DNA of 64,000 nucleotides from Eriocheir sinensis. Its lineage: Eukaryota; Arthropoda; Malacostraca; Decapoda; Varunidae. Location: NCBI RefSeq assembly GCF_024679095.1, contig NW_026111820.1, forward strand, positions 918,262 to 982,261, written 5' to 3'. A program made the position numbers and the translations under genes. Shown here in pieces: positions 38,898 through 52,574 of the stretch (within the stretch, counting starts at the first letter, position 1; each line of letters starts with the position of its first letter). The notes beneath the pieces are model-generated. The model saw only the letters and a list, made by a program, of their open reading frames with translations. It had not been told where the DNA came from and searched no databases.

Positions 38898-40039
38898 TTA
38901 AGGAAGAATCCAGCATGTGTTGATATGTTTGGGGTAAAGAGGTGAGGTAGAGGTCTGAAGAGGACAGCATGGTGGGTGGACTGGGTGAGAAAAGTGGTTG
39001 AAGGGAAGAGAGCATACAGGGAGCAGCTGGGAAGCAGAGGGAATGAGAACTTGGAAAGGCAGAAAAGAAAATTATTTGTGGAAATGGAGAACTGAATAGT
39101 GGGATGAGGATCTTGGGAGCAACTTGAGTGAGAAATGGAGCATAAGAAGCTGTTCTGAAAGGATTTGAAGGGAGTATGGGAAGGGAACATGGGAGTTGGT
39201 GAGGGTGTGAAGAATGAATGCAAACAAATCTGGCAACTGTAATGGTAAGTGAGGGGCAGGAACAGAATATATAAATACTTTCCACCCTTCCAAAATTGGT
39301 TTGTCCAAAGTTACCTTTGTTATAGGCACCAGTGCATCACCAATCTAATTACTATAATTCACAACTAGGGTCATAAACTAAAACTGCAACTTACGTTGTG
39401 GTATTCCATCACTTAATGGTCAATCTGACTCCTCTTCAAAATTTTGTGTAGGGGAGGTAGGAGGTGAAGGGGGAAGGGATAGGGTCTGATCACTGAATGA
39501 ACTGTAGGGGGATGGTGCTAAGATGACAGTAGAATCGGGTGAGTGGGGAGGAAGGGAAGCAATGAAATCTAGGAGTTGCTGTTCCTGTCGTGGGGACGAG
39601 GGATGAGGAGCATGTGAGGGTCCAGCAGTAGGGGATGAAGGGTGAGAAGGGTTTGATGGGCCAGTGGTAGGAACTGTGGAGGAATGTGAAGGGGCAGGGA
39701 GTGGACTAAGGAAGATGAATATGGACTGAAGGCTGGAGACAAAGGCTGTGAGGTGTTGGGCTGCTGAGAGTCAGGAGACTTGTCCACTGCTATAAAAAAA
39801 ATCCGAGTGTCTCTTTGTCTGATGGGACGTTGAAGTGCAACTGGTTGAGCCTGCAGCAGATACACCAGTACCCCAGTAAAAGTACATTCTTATACAGTTT
39901 TCAATTTTCTAATACCTAGAAACTTATGTTGAACACCTGCAATGAACCTATAAGTTTCCTCTACTTGCTGCTCACCCAATAAACTCTTGTAGCTTTATCT
40001 GCATAGCCTCAGATTATGGCCCCCTACTTTATTTGATAT

Positions 40040-40500
<461 letters not shown>

Positions 40501-41806
40501 TATATAATGTATAGAGCATAAATAAATCTTTAAGCCTACAGTTAGCACACTATGGTTATCAAAATAACCCTATATAGCCTATGCAGGCAACAATCAGAAA
40601 ATGAAGAGTTAAATGTACCTGCTATTAAAGTAGATGGCCGTTGAGGTGTGGCATCTGGACTGTCACCTGCAGGAGCTTCAACCGAAGAAGCTGAATTGTT
40701 GCTTATGTCTGCCAGTGTGTCTCCTTGGTGTGCAGCAGAACTAGTGGTAATTGGTGTGTCCTGTTCACCTTGCTGTGGAGCAGAAGTACTGGTACTAGCA
40801 GTTGATGTGTATTGTTCTTGGTGTGCAGTACCACCATGTACGAGTAACTTGCTGCTGGATGGTGAATACTCTTCATCATCAGTTAACAGGAGTAAAACTT
40901 CATTTTTCACTTCTTCTAACACTTCATTGTCTTCTATGAGGCTTCCACAAGCCTCCAACACAAGGCGGGCCGATCTTGAGACAACACAAAGTTTATCCTT
41001 TGCTGCAATAGTTAGAAACATATTAACTTCATTTAACTCTTCATATAGCTACAGTACTAATAATTTGGAAGGTCACCTATGACTAGAAGTAGAATCTTGA
41101 TATAAAGTCATTTTAAAGGTAAATTGTAGTAAAATAAACATGTAGACAATACTGATAAAGAGGTAATCATGGTTATTATACATTAAAAATTATGCTCTAC
41201 AAGATGCACCTGCTTTTTCCAATTTAGACCTACTTGTATTAGTTCATGTTTCATTCACATTTGGAAAATAAATATTAGGGCTACTGTACAATCTCATACA
41301 CCACAGCTTCTAATAAATTCTGTGAGAAAATCTGCAAATGTTTCAGGTTAAAAAAAAAAAATGAATAAATAAATTTTAAAAAAATAGAAACTTAGTATTG
41401 TTCGACATAATCATTAAATTAACGGAGGTACAAAGAATCGGTTCATAATTCTGAAAAAGGATCATGACAAAAAGACTAAATTCATGAATTCTGAGGTACC
41501 AGTAACAGGGTTCAAATGTGCAGTATCGTACTGCATATACAGCAATTTTGACTGCTTACCTTTTTGCAAAAGACTGTCTATATCTGTCTCACATGCAACC
41601 GTCTTCCTTGTTTTACGATTACTGCTCCATATTCGAAACACTGGCATGCTATAAATGTAACAAAGAGATAATAATACAGGTACTGAATATAAAGCAAAAA
41701 TGAAGGGCTGCAATCATATAATGCTACACACTCTTTAAAAAAATGTGCTTACTAACATATAGGTAGATATCTTTTTTGTATATATATGTGTGTGTATATA
41801 TGTATG

Positions 41807-42019
<213 letters not shown>

Positions 42020-42183
42020 CACCTCACAGCAAGGCACAGCATTCAAAATCAGCTTTTATCTTTTAAACTTGTGTCAGCTTGGAAACATAAATACATAATG
42101 GGATCAATATTAGGGTGGCCAGCTTGCACTGAATACTGAAACACTAATAGCCCCATCACCTACTCCAATACAACTGCTTTAAA

Positions 42184-44663
42184 TTATACATGTTCAACAA
42201 AATGACAGTATCTGTTTGTTACATACATTTCATTATTTACATAATGAACAGGTAGAGGCCAATTATTCACTATACTGCAATAGCTCAAAACTCTTAGCCT
42301 TCCAGTTGGTGTCACTACATATGAATTGTAATGGTCATCATAGCCACAATTTGATAGCTTGTCAACTACAAAGAATTTCATCTGATCATACACTAAGTTA
42401 TGGCACAAAAGACCAAAGACTGGAACCAGATTTTCCCAACTCAGTAGTAATGCTACTCCAGGTTTATATGTATGACCCTTGATACTCACTGCTGGTGACA
42501 TGTAAGCCAAAAGAGGCTCAACTACTTCCAAATTGTGTTCTAGGAATAAGCTTATACATTTTCCCTTGATATCTGGGAATTTTACTGCAATGTCTACTTC
42601 AGTACCTTCTTTAACTATATCCCCAGCATAGAGGAAATTCTCATTGCCAACTTCCAAAAGAGGATTAGAGCAAAGCATTCTGTAACACATATATTTCTGG
42701 TGGTACTCTGACATGGACTTTGATATATTTTGAAACAATGCCACTTCTTTTGTTTAAAAAAACCATGCTTCCCTTCAAACCGAAGGCACCACTGATTCCT
42801 ACCTGGGCCAAATCTCTTAATTTGCTCAGGTATATGAAGGCAGTAATGAAATTTAGGAGTAATTGTCTCAGATGGAAAAATTTCTTGAAATTTGTAATGG
42901 TGACTGCTAATCAGCTGGTCTAGCTGTCCGACAGTGTTTAGATCAGCAAGTGGTGACGTAGCTAGCATTGTTATTTGTGAAAGCCGTACAAAATTCTTCC
43001 ACATCTCATCATCTCTCTTTACTTTATGTCCAATTAAGAATGGTAAAGCATAACACAGGGTCAAGATTGATGCTGAAGTTTGCTTTATTTTCTTATCAGT
43101 AGCTAGTTGCTTCTGGTCTATTTTCTCAGGTTTATGACTTGAATCTAGGTATGAAAATGCAAAGTTTTCCATCTGAGCATTCAGATAGGCCAAGCTGAAA
43201 TAATTCTTGCAATACACAAAACTATACAGCATTAATGCCATTTCATAAGGGACAATGCCTTCTGTTAACACATGCATTGGGTCATGGACAAGGCATTGAC
43301 TTAATATAAAATCTTTTATATTACTTAGAGCACTAGCTTCTTTAATTCCCCACATTTTACTCCAATACTCCATGGATGCCTTACTCAAAGTCTTCAAAGC
43401 AGCTGTTCTCTCACTATGTTCTACAAACTGGCGTTCCTCACATTCTACATGGCTAAATTTTCTCTTCAAGTCAACTTTAGTGACTTCACAAGTTCTGCAA
43501 GGCTTGACAGCAAAAGCAACTCCTTCTTTGAAACCTCCCAGCCATTGTGCAGCAAGAGTATCACATGGAACCATTACCAAAGCCCCATATACAGTTTGCT
43601 TAGAACCATTTATTTCTATTTATATTCCTTTTTGCTGCATGTCATTCAAAGTATTTAAAAAATCCTGAAGAAGAGTCTTAACTCCAAATTTTCTAATATC
43701 CCTGCTTTTGGCTATAGCTACGAGCTGAATAGATGACAGCTTTGATCGAAATTGAGGTGGAATATTTGCTAAGCTGTAGTAAAACATGGAGAGCTTGTGC
43801 TTTTTTACATGAGTGCCAAGAGGATTCACTATCTCCATGTCATCATGATTTAATATTATTTGCAATGCATTTACATTCTGCTGAAATACTGTATGCTCCC
43901 TAATAAATGTTCCATCACATATATCATGCATCATATCATTTTGTGAGTAATGGGATGTTTGCACTGCTCTTAATACCTCTGGCAATTGTAAGAGAGCCTG
44001 AATGCTCTCCTTGAATGGTACATAATATCCAAGCTTCTTTATTTCTCTTGTTTCTCCATTGACTGTTTTACTTTCACTCCCAACTAAAACTTCTTCAGGT
44101 GATATCAACTTGCAGTGAGTTTGGTAATATTTATGTATATTATGGTCTGTACTTATATTGCTGAAATCAACATGTTTAATAGACTCCAAAACCTCACTTC
44201 CCAATTTTATTCCAGAAGTAGTGACTACCTTATTAACTGCTTGGGTCACATAATGAGACACTAATGGTGATGTGTGTGCAATGATATCATTAACAGCACT
44301 CTTTGGAATTCTGTGTTGTGTTTCTAATTTCAATGCATATTCAGCATTCTTTAAAAATGCAAAATTTTCAAAGAGAGTATTTGTTTCATCACTGGGTATA
44401 TCAAGAACATCTCCAATAACAGATTCTTCACCACCAGTAGCTGCCATATGTTCATCACTGATGCTACCAACTTCTTTGTGGCATCGCCAATTGTGTTGCT
44501 TAAAAGCTTTCCAACTTTTAGTAGTGTAAGCACATGTGCCAAGGTTACATGATATTAAGAAATTAGGACTATTTTTGTGCACTCTAAGTATATGATGAAT
44601 ATATCTACTGACTTTTGAAGTAGAGAAAGGGCACATAGAGCAATTATGCATAACAGCACTCAT
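42184..44663 (-). pseudogene. Gene A of the 21-kb element: C2H2 zinc-finger transposase
   Basis: The ATG at 44,663 starts about 830 codons. The N-terminus has two zinc fingers: CSMCPFSTSKVSRYIHHILR then VH, and CAYTTKSWKAFKQHNWRCH. The core shows VYGALVMVPCDTLAAQWLGG, a PCRTCEV cysteine pair, LVHDPMHVLTEGIVPYEM, TPKFHYCLHIPEQIKRFGPG and WCLRFEGKHGFFK. By analogy with relatives in fish and cnidarians, the Asp in PCDTL, the Asp in HDPMH and the Glu in RFEGKH are candidates for the DDE triad (inference). The C-terminal part reads NISKSMSEYHQKYMCYRM and ends at 42,184. Only two lesions are seen: an in-frame TAA after MQQKGI (about 43,620) and a one-base frame change after HGFFKQKK (about 42,745). 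The gene is therefore nearly intact and was probably active recently. Confidence 0.8.
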
Positions 44664-45044
44664 GATTAAAAGGTTTTTTTTTTTTCCTCAGCAGTATGCA
44701 TCAATTATGTACCATACCAGTAGCTACACCACATGAATGAAAATTAGAGGTCATTCATTACTTCAACTTAGCACGGATGACATTTATGGGCTGAGTTACT
44801 GAATTTCTGTATGGAAGGCTATGGCCAATCTCATGCACCAGTTAACTATGACTTCATCTGATCATTTACCCCAGCCAATGGAGATAAGAGGGGGAAGAGA
44901 AACTGGGCAACAACAAAAGTTACGGTAACCAGTACACCTGTCAGTAAGCATGTTTGTGTGTGTGTGCAACATATATGTTACAACAACTCCAAAATGTAAT
45001 AGCTTTACAGTACATACCTTTATACTATTACTCTTTATACACAC

Positions 45045-45182
45045 CTTGCAGCTACCAGTGTTTGAATTACATGGAAACAGAATTGGATCGTCCTGGGTCA
45101 CCTCCTCACAGCTACACTTGGACTGGTATCCAGCAGCTGGTATCGGTGTGGCCTTTCGAATAGTGCTTTCCCATACACACAC
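45045..45182 (-). other. Possible 138-nt exon upstream of gene A
   Basis: Open for 46 codons between a good acceptor (TTTCTTGCTGTTACAG) and a donor (CTGCAAG followed by GTGTGTATA). It reads VWESTIRKATPIPAAGYQ then SKCSCEEVTQDDPILFPCN, Cys-rich. Its length is a multiple of three, so it could be skipped without shifting a frame. Whether it belongs to gene A is unknown. Confidence 0.4.
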
Positions 45183-45845
45183 CTGTAACAGCAAGAAACA
45201 AAGTAGGGATTTGGAGACATTAACTCGTAAAGCGTCAGAGATGTATGATGTACACTAGAAAACTTCTGCCGTTTTCCTGATAAGTTGCACCATCAAAATA
45301 TGTTCAAATACTGTTCTCATACAAGCATTGCATGTGCTAACATTGATGTTGTCCTATTTGCGTTATTTATGTTTACCTCTCTAGTGTTTTTTTGCTATGT
45401 TGTTAAATGCTTGTGAAACACCATCATATGTGAATTGTGACATGCATGTTGCTTTCTTGTATGTAATACAAGTACATGTGATGAAGAAAATGTCTCTGAG
45501 TGATGTTTTTGACAATTCGAATCAAGTTTGTTGTGCTTTTGTGTTGGTATTTACTAGATGCCGTTATGGCTCTGAAATATGGTTTATTGAGAATTATGAC
45601 ATGCATGTCGCTATTTTGTAATCAAACTAGTAAAAACAAGTAGATACATATAATGGAGTGGAGGTATATGAGTTGACTTTTATGCCTTTTAAAGAATAAC
45701 TGCTGATTTTTCCACCATTTGCGGAATATTTTGTGGTTCTAAAAATACCCCTTCCAGGCACTTCTGGGAGCAATGACTGTCATTTCCGTTAATTTCACAT
45801 CACTTTGGATAAATTTAGCCAAAACAACAACAATAATGAAAAAGT

Positions 45846-46044
45846 AGTAGTAGTAGTAGTAGTAGTACGTAGTAGTAATCAAAAAAGAAGAAAAAGTAGT
45901 AGTAGTAGTAGTAGTAGTTGTAGTTATGATGATGAAGAAGAAGAAGAAGAAGAAGAAGAAGAAGAAGAAGAAGAAGAAGAATATATGAGTATCATTATTA
46001 TTATTATTATTGATAACATTATTAGTTCTATTATTCTCAAGTTG

Positions 46045-46105
<61 letters not shown>

Positions 46106-46190
46106 TGCTAGTAATAGCAGAGATATAGTGGTTGTTGTAGTGGGAGAAATAGTAATAGTTCTAGTAATAAATAGTAATGATAGGTGCAGA

Positions 46191-46262
<72 letters not shown>
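45846..46262. repeat. Chain of trinucleotide microsatellites
   Basis: Successive (AGT)n, a short AAA-rich link, (AGT)n, (GAA)n (about 45,930-45,980), (ATT)n (about 45,995-46,100) and (AAT)n (about 46,193-46,277), as if each grew from the edge of the one before. Confidence 0.95.
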
Positions 46263-46509
46263 TAATAATAATAATAACAATATCATAATATTATCATAAT
46301 ATATCATAATTACCTATTAGAGGTTTTTACTGTTATTCTTGTAATCATCATTATTAGCAATCCTCAGGGTAAATATTTTACAACTTCACCAGTATTTAGA
46401 TGGCTTTCCTATCTTTTTTTAAGAACATAAGAACATAAGAACGCAGGAGTCTGCAAGAGGCCGGTAGGCCTGTACGAGGCAGCTCCTTTGACCCTAAGCT
46501 CCCGTGTAT

Positions 46510-47646
46510 CTAACCCCACCTAATATCGCTGTCCATGAATTTATCTAGTCTATTTTTGAATGTGACAATTGTATTGGCACTCACCACATGACTGCTAAGC
46601 CTATTCCACTCATCCACCACCCTATTAGTAAACCAATTTTTGCCTATGTCCCTGTTGAATCTGAATTTATCCAGTTTAAACCCGTTACTTCGTGTCCTAC
46701 CCGGTTCTCTTACCAACAAAACCTTATGAATGTCTCCCTTATTAAAGCCCTTCATCCATTTATAAACCTCGATCATGTCTCCACGCACCCTTCGCCTTTC
46801 TAGAGAATGCAAGTTTAACTGTTTGAGTCTTTCCTCGTATGGCAAGTTTCTCAACCCCTGAATCATCTTAGTCATCCTCCTCTGCACCGATTCTAACATT
46901 TTGATATCCATTCTATAGTAGGGTGACCAGAACTGAACCGCATAGTCAAGATGAGGTCTAACTAATGCTAAATATAGTTTGAGGAAGACTTCGGGGCTTC
47001 TGTTGCTTACGCTCCTTGAAATAAATCCCAGTACCCTATTAGCTCGATTTCTAGCTTGAATGCATTGTGCCCTTGGACGGAGATCAGAGCTCACTAAGAC
47101 CCCTAAATCCCTCTCGCATCCAGACCTACTTATGAGAGTGTCATTTAAGCAATAGTTATGTGAGGGGTTGTTCCTACCTACACTCAGAATACTGCACTTC
47201 CCTACATTGAACTCCATCTGCCATTTATCCGCCCAGTCATATAATCTGTTGAGTTCACCTTGGAGAATACTAGCGTCCTGATCCGACTCAATTACTCTAC
47301 CGATCTTGGTATCATCTGCAAATTTACTAACATCACTACTAATTCCTGTGTCTAAGTCATTGATATAAATAATAAACAAAAGTGGACCTAATACCGAAAC
47401 TTGTGGGACCCCACTCGTAACACATCCCCAGTCAGATCTTTTACCATTGATTTGCACTCTTTGCTTCCTATTGCTAAGCCACGCCTTGACCCAGTTCAAA
47501 ACTTTACCCTCTACTCCGTGAGCCTGTAATTTAAGCAACAGTCGTTGGTGAGGAACTTTGTCAAACGCTTTACTAAAATCAAGATAGATTACATCATAAT
47601 TTTCATCTCTGTCAACCGCCTCAAATACTTTATTGTAGAAGGACAA
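46510..47646 (-). CDS. Reverse transcriptase ORF of the CR1-like LINE (part)
   Basis: 378 open codons. RT motif A YLDFSKAFD, motif B SGVPQVSVLGPLLF (the usual Gln-Gly pair is Gln-Val here), and motif C FADD (the second Asp pair of the active site). The C-terminal 'thumb' part has KWQMEFNVGKCSIL and CERDLGVLVSSDL, and the tail has RTRSNGFKLDKFRFNRDIGK. The stop is at 46,510, just before the 3' UTR. A frameshift at about 47,650-47,700 separates it from the upstream RT part (KGRSCLTNLL), so it is not a functional protein on its own. Confidence 0.85.
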   Translation of the reverse strand: MSFYNKVFEAVDRDENYDVIYLDFSKAFDKVPHQRLLLKLQAHGVEGKVLNWVKAWLSNRKQRVQINGKRSDWGCVTSGVPQVSVLGPLLFIIYINDLDTGISSDVSKFADDTKIGRVIESDQDASILQGELNRLYDWADKWQMEFNVGKCSILSVGRNNPSHNYCLNDTLISRSGCERDLGVLVSSDLRPRAQCIQARNRANRVLGFISRSVSNRSPEVFLKLYLALVRPHLDYAVQFWSPYYRMDIKMLESVQRRMTKMIQGLRNLPYEERLKQLNLHSLERRRVRGDMIEVYKWMKGFNKGDIHKVLLVREPGRTRSNGFKLDKFRFNRDIGKNWFTNRVVDEWNRLSSHVVSANTIVTFKNRLDKFMDSDIRWG

Positions 47647-48541
47647 GAGATTGGTGAGGCATGACCTACCTTTTGTGAACCCATGCTGCGAGTCGAATGT
47701 TCCTGGCTATTATGGACTCCAGCATCTTCCCTATAACCGATGTTAAGCTAATTGGGCGATAGTTTGAAGCAACTGACCTGTCCCCCTTTTTAAAATCGGC
47801 GTCACATTAGCTACTTTCCATAGGCTCGGCACATAGTTAGTATTTACCGACATCTTAAAGATGTCGGTTAGTGGGTCACTGATTATATCACCTAGCTCCT
47901 TTAATACCCTCGGAAATATCCCGTCAGGACCTGGCGACTTGTTCTTCTTAAGCTTATCTATCTCATCCTGAACTACTTGCCTGGTAATGATTATATCCTC
48001 AATTTATCGCCATCCCCGCCCTCGTACACCTGAACTCTTTCCGGTATAGTCGTTCGATCCTCCTGTGTGAATACTGAAAGGAAGTAGTCGTTCAACAATG
48101 TGCTCATATTTTCGTAATTTTCTACTAGCTCCCTGTGTTTGATTTCAGCGGTCCAATTTTCTCCCGTGTTTTTGTTCTATACATCTGAAAGAAGCCATTA
48201 GGATTACTTTTCGCCTCATTTGCAACTTTGATCTCATATTTCATTGTTGATATACTCGATTTATTCTTAACTAATCTAGATATTTCGACGTACCGTCCCC
48301 TCAGATTTGTTTCCCATTCTTTATTTTCTGATAAATTCCTTCTTTAACCCAATTTCGTGTTTTAGTCCACGAGTCATCCACTTAGGATCATTGTTTTCTT
48401 TTCTAAGTGTTCGCTGTGGTATATGCTGTTCTTGCCCCTCTACTATTACTCTAACTAAATTATTGTAAGACATTTCTACCTGGTTCTCCTGGCTCTCCAA
48501 TCCGCAGTTCTGGCCCTCATGAATCCCTAAATTATCCCAGT

Positions 48542-48997
48542 TTACCCTTCAAGATGTCTTCGAAGTCCCTCGTAGTTTGCTCTTCTAAAATCTGGCACTA
48601 ACACTGGGTTTGGATCACGGGTTACCGCCCAGTCTAACCTAAAACGAACCGTTCTGTGATCACTATTTCCTAACTCTCCGCCCACCTCCAACTCACGTAG
48701 CAAGTTCCCATTATTGGTTAGGACTAAGTCTAATATGTTATCTCCTCTGGTAGGCTCAGTAACTACCTGCTTAAGGAAATTATCTTGTATAACTTCAAGA
48801 AAGTCCTCGGCTTCCAGGTCACCCACTAGATCTTCCCAGTCTATATTCCTATAATTAAAGTCCCCCATTACGCAGACATTTCTACTCGCCCTGCCAATCT
48901 CCTGTAGTAATATACTCGTGTCCTGCCTGTTAAGGTTGGGTGGCCTGTATATAACTCCTAGAGTTATTTTTCTTTCCCTTTGTAAACGTCCACCCAA
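48542..48997 (-). CDS. APE-type endonuclease part of the CR1-like LINE
   Basis: 151 open codons with GVIYRPPN, VCVMGDFNYRNIDWEDL (catalytic Asp and Asn of the GDFN motif) and GNSDHRTVRF (the SDH motif). The domain normally begins about 90 residues earlier. That part is visible in another frame above 48,997, with ITETWIDF and HKDRRGRKGGGVALYV, so a frameshift divides the endonuclease. Confidence 0.85.
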   Translation of the reverse strand: MGGRLQRERKITLGVIYRPPNLNRQDTSILLQEIGRASRNVCVMGDFNYRNIDWEDLVGDLEAEDFLEVIQDNFLKQVVTEPTRGDNILDLVLTNNGNLLRELEVGGELGNSDHRTVRFRLDWAVTRDPNPVLVPDFRRANYEGLRRHLEG

Positions 48998-49525
48998 ACT
49001 GATTCTGAATCCATGTTAGTTTTGACTGAGTTGTTAACTAAACATTTAAGTGAGTCTTTAACATATAGCGCAACTCCACCTCCCTTTCTGCCCCTTCTGT
49101 CTTTGTGAAACATCTGATAACCCGTTATTTCAAATTCTGACCTAAAATTTCTATTAGCAAAGTCTATCCATGTCTCAGTGATCGCTATTATGTCAAAATT
49201 TTCTGAACAAGCTTCACCCCTTAGTAAGTCTATCTTGTTTCTGAGGCTCCTGCTGTTAGTATAGAAGATTCTTAGCCCGTCCTCTGTTACTCCTCTAGAA
49301 TTACTTCTAAGCTGCCTGGTTATATTATGAGCTAGATGTCCCCTCCCATTACTCCTCCCCCCCTCGCCTATACTAAAAAATCCCTCAGGGTACCAAGTGC
49401 TCGCTCAAGGGAGTCTGAGAGAGCCTCAACACCCTTGAACGTCAAGTGTATCCCGTCACGGGCGTAGAGGGCGTCGTTGCCAAAGAAGAGGTCCCAATTG
49501 TCGACGAACAGCCACCCATTTAAAT

Positions 49526-49767
49526 GATAAAGGTATTCATACTGAGTAATTTAAACCCCATATATATCCACTGCAAATTAATGGTTACAGAGATATAAGG
49601 ACTGATAGGTTAAGTTAATTTACCCTTATAATAGCTAACCGAGGGCTCACATGGGGATAAAACCACCCTGTTAGGCTTGGTTAAAATAGGCTTGATCAGT
49701 TCTGTTCAATATCGAAATAGTTACAGCTGAATAGAAAGCAAAAAAGCTTGATTTAAGCATCTAGGGA
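49526..49767. other. Short gap, part of the 21-kb element
   Basis: AT-rich sequence with no recognisable feature. Confidence 0.4.
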
Positions 49768-50725
49768 GGCGGTGGCCGAGTGGATAGGGTGGTGAGTGTG
49801 GGGTGGGACTGATGTCGACGCATGGGTTCGAATCCCCACCAGTGCTACCTTAAAACTTTGTGTCATTTGCCGAGTGGCTTAAAATCACCTACATGTCACC
49901 CTGACACCCAAGTTCTAGTTGCATCTGTATCTATAAAATTCACTGTATGTCTGTCTGTGTGTGTTTGTTTGTTTGTTTGTTTGTTTGTGTGTTGATTTTT
50001 TCATCACTGACACACCGTCAGAGCCAGCTCAACCAAACTTGGCATGCAGATACCTGGGTACCTCTGGATTGTCCTCGGGGGGTCTAAATTTGAGTACCCC
50101 CTTCGGTTACCACGTTACAGGACGTGCCATGTGAAGAGAAACTTTAATGAAAACATACTTTCCCTCATAGCGACTTAATGGTTGGTCTGATCCCATTTTT
50201 GAGGGCATACTTCCTTTGCGGAAGAAAGAGATCTACAACTTTGCTCTCTATGAAAATTTCTGTATCTGTGACGCAAATGGTGGTTTTTTTTTTGCACTTT
50301 TATGTTATTTTTGGGCACTCATGTTACGGTTGAATTACTTTGCCTCATAGCGACTTAATGGTTCCACTAATGCACCTTTCCTTATAATCATTCTTTCTAT
50401 AAACAATGCCTGTACAACTTTGCTCTCAATATAAAATTCTGTATCTGTGACACAAAATGCGCTATTCGGTATTTTTATGTTACCGCTTAGGGTACCGTTA
50501 ACTTATAAAAAGCGGAAAAACGCAATTTGTTACTTTTTTATTGATAGCGAAGTTATAGAGCTATTTTCTCGAAACAGAATGGTTATTATAAAAAGTGCAT
50601 CTCGGGAACTGTTAAATCTCTGTGATCCAAAGTATTTAAATGGTACCATGAACGTGGCCAAAAATAACACAAAAGTGATGTAACGGTTCTCTCTCTCTCG
50701 CTCTCTCTCTCCCTCAACAGAAAAA

Positions 50726-50816
<91 letters not shown>

Positions 50817-51030
50817 CAACCCGGGCAACGCCGGGTAACTCAGCTAGTATGCAATAAAGATGAGCTTTGGGGTGTATAGCATGGGCCTTTCAGGTGCCAC
50901 TATAAACCCTCGCCCGCACACCAACGGGCCTGCCTCTGACCAACATCCAAGTGGCAGACACGCCTACGGTGCATAAGGGCTAGGATGTAAAAAAAAAAAA
51001 AAATAAATAAATAAAAATAAAATAAAAAAA
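49768..51030 (+). mobile_element. tRNA-derived SINE split by a Helitron
   Basis: The head GGCGGTGGCCGAGTGG has a perfect box A (49,773-49,783) and a perfect box B, GGTTCGAATCC (49,825-49,835). The first half stops at 49,929. The second half (from 50,848) carries GATGAGCTTTGGGG and GGTGCCACTATAAACC and ends in GGGCTAGGATGT with an A-rich tail to about 51,030. Both halves align in order with the uninterrupted family members at 27,930 and 13,428. Confidence 0.85.
49930..50847 (+). mobile_element. 918-bp non-autonomous Helitron
   Basis: 5' end TCTATAAAATTCACTG after an A. 3' end CTAG followed by T, preceded by 8 bases and the GC-rich hairpin CCCGG-GCAACG-CCGGG (50,820-50,835). These are the defining Helitron marks, including insertion between A and T without target duplication. 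CAGAGCCAGCTCAACCAAAC near 50,025 is a common Helitron 5' segment. No Rep/helicase is encoded. TC, CA and GA microsatellites occupy 50,690-50,813, just before the hairpin. Confidence 0.9.
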
Positions 51031-51173
51031 AGCGACCCGTCCCTGACCCATGACGGCCATTGTGAGACGCAGAGACCGGTGAAGTTGTAAAAACTTACCA
51101 TGCTCAGCGGCAAAGGCTACAATAAGCCGATAAAATACTCCAACACAGAAAACTAACAACGGATTGACGAACC

Positions 51174-52524
<1,351 letters not shown>

Positions 52525-52574
52525 AATTATTTGATCATTTCCATTATAATATGCAGGGAAAATGTAGTGCTGTA

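Larger units (their letters stand above)
46420..49525 (-). mobile_element. CR1-like LINE, 5'-truncated, with esterase-endonuclease-RT order
   Basis: From 49,525 downward: WLFVDNWDLFFGNDALYA then RDGIHLTFKGVEALSDSLER. DGIH is the D-x-x-H block V of the SGNH esterase found in CR1 ORF1. Endonuclease text follows (IIAITETWIDFAN; GVIYRPPN; MGDFNYRNIDW; GNSDH), then reverse transcriptase (GFTKGRSCLTNLLSF; YLDFSKAFDKVPH; VSKFADDTKIG). The 3' end, AAGAACATAAGAACATAAGA on the plus strand, is the terminal short repeat of CR1 elements. Frames are broken in several places. The copy is nested in the 21-kb element between its right end and gene A. Confidence 0.88.

Noticed and set aside
49768..49850. Functional tRNA gene
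   Set aside because: Boxes A and B are good, but the anticodon arm is not well formed and the segment is the head of a SINE with homologous bodies elsewhere.
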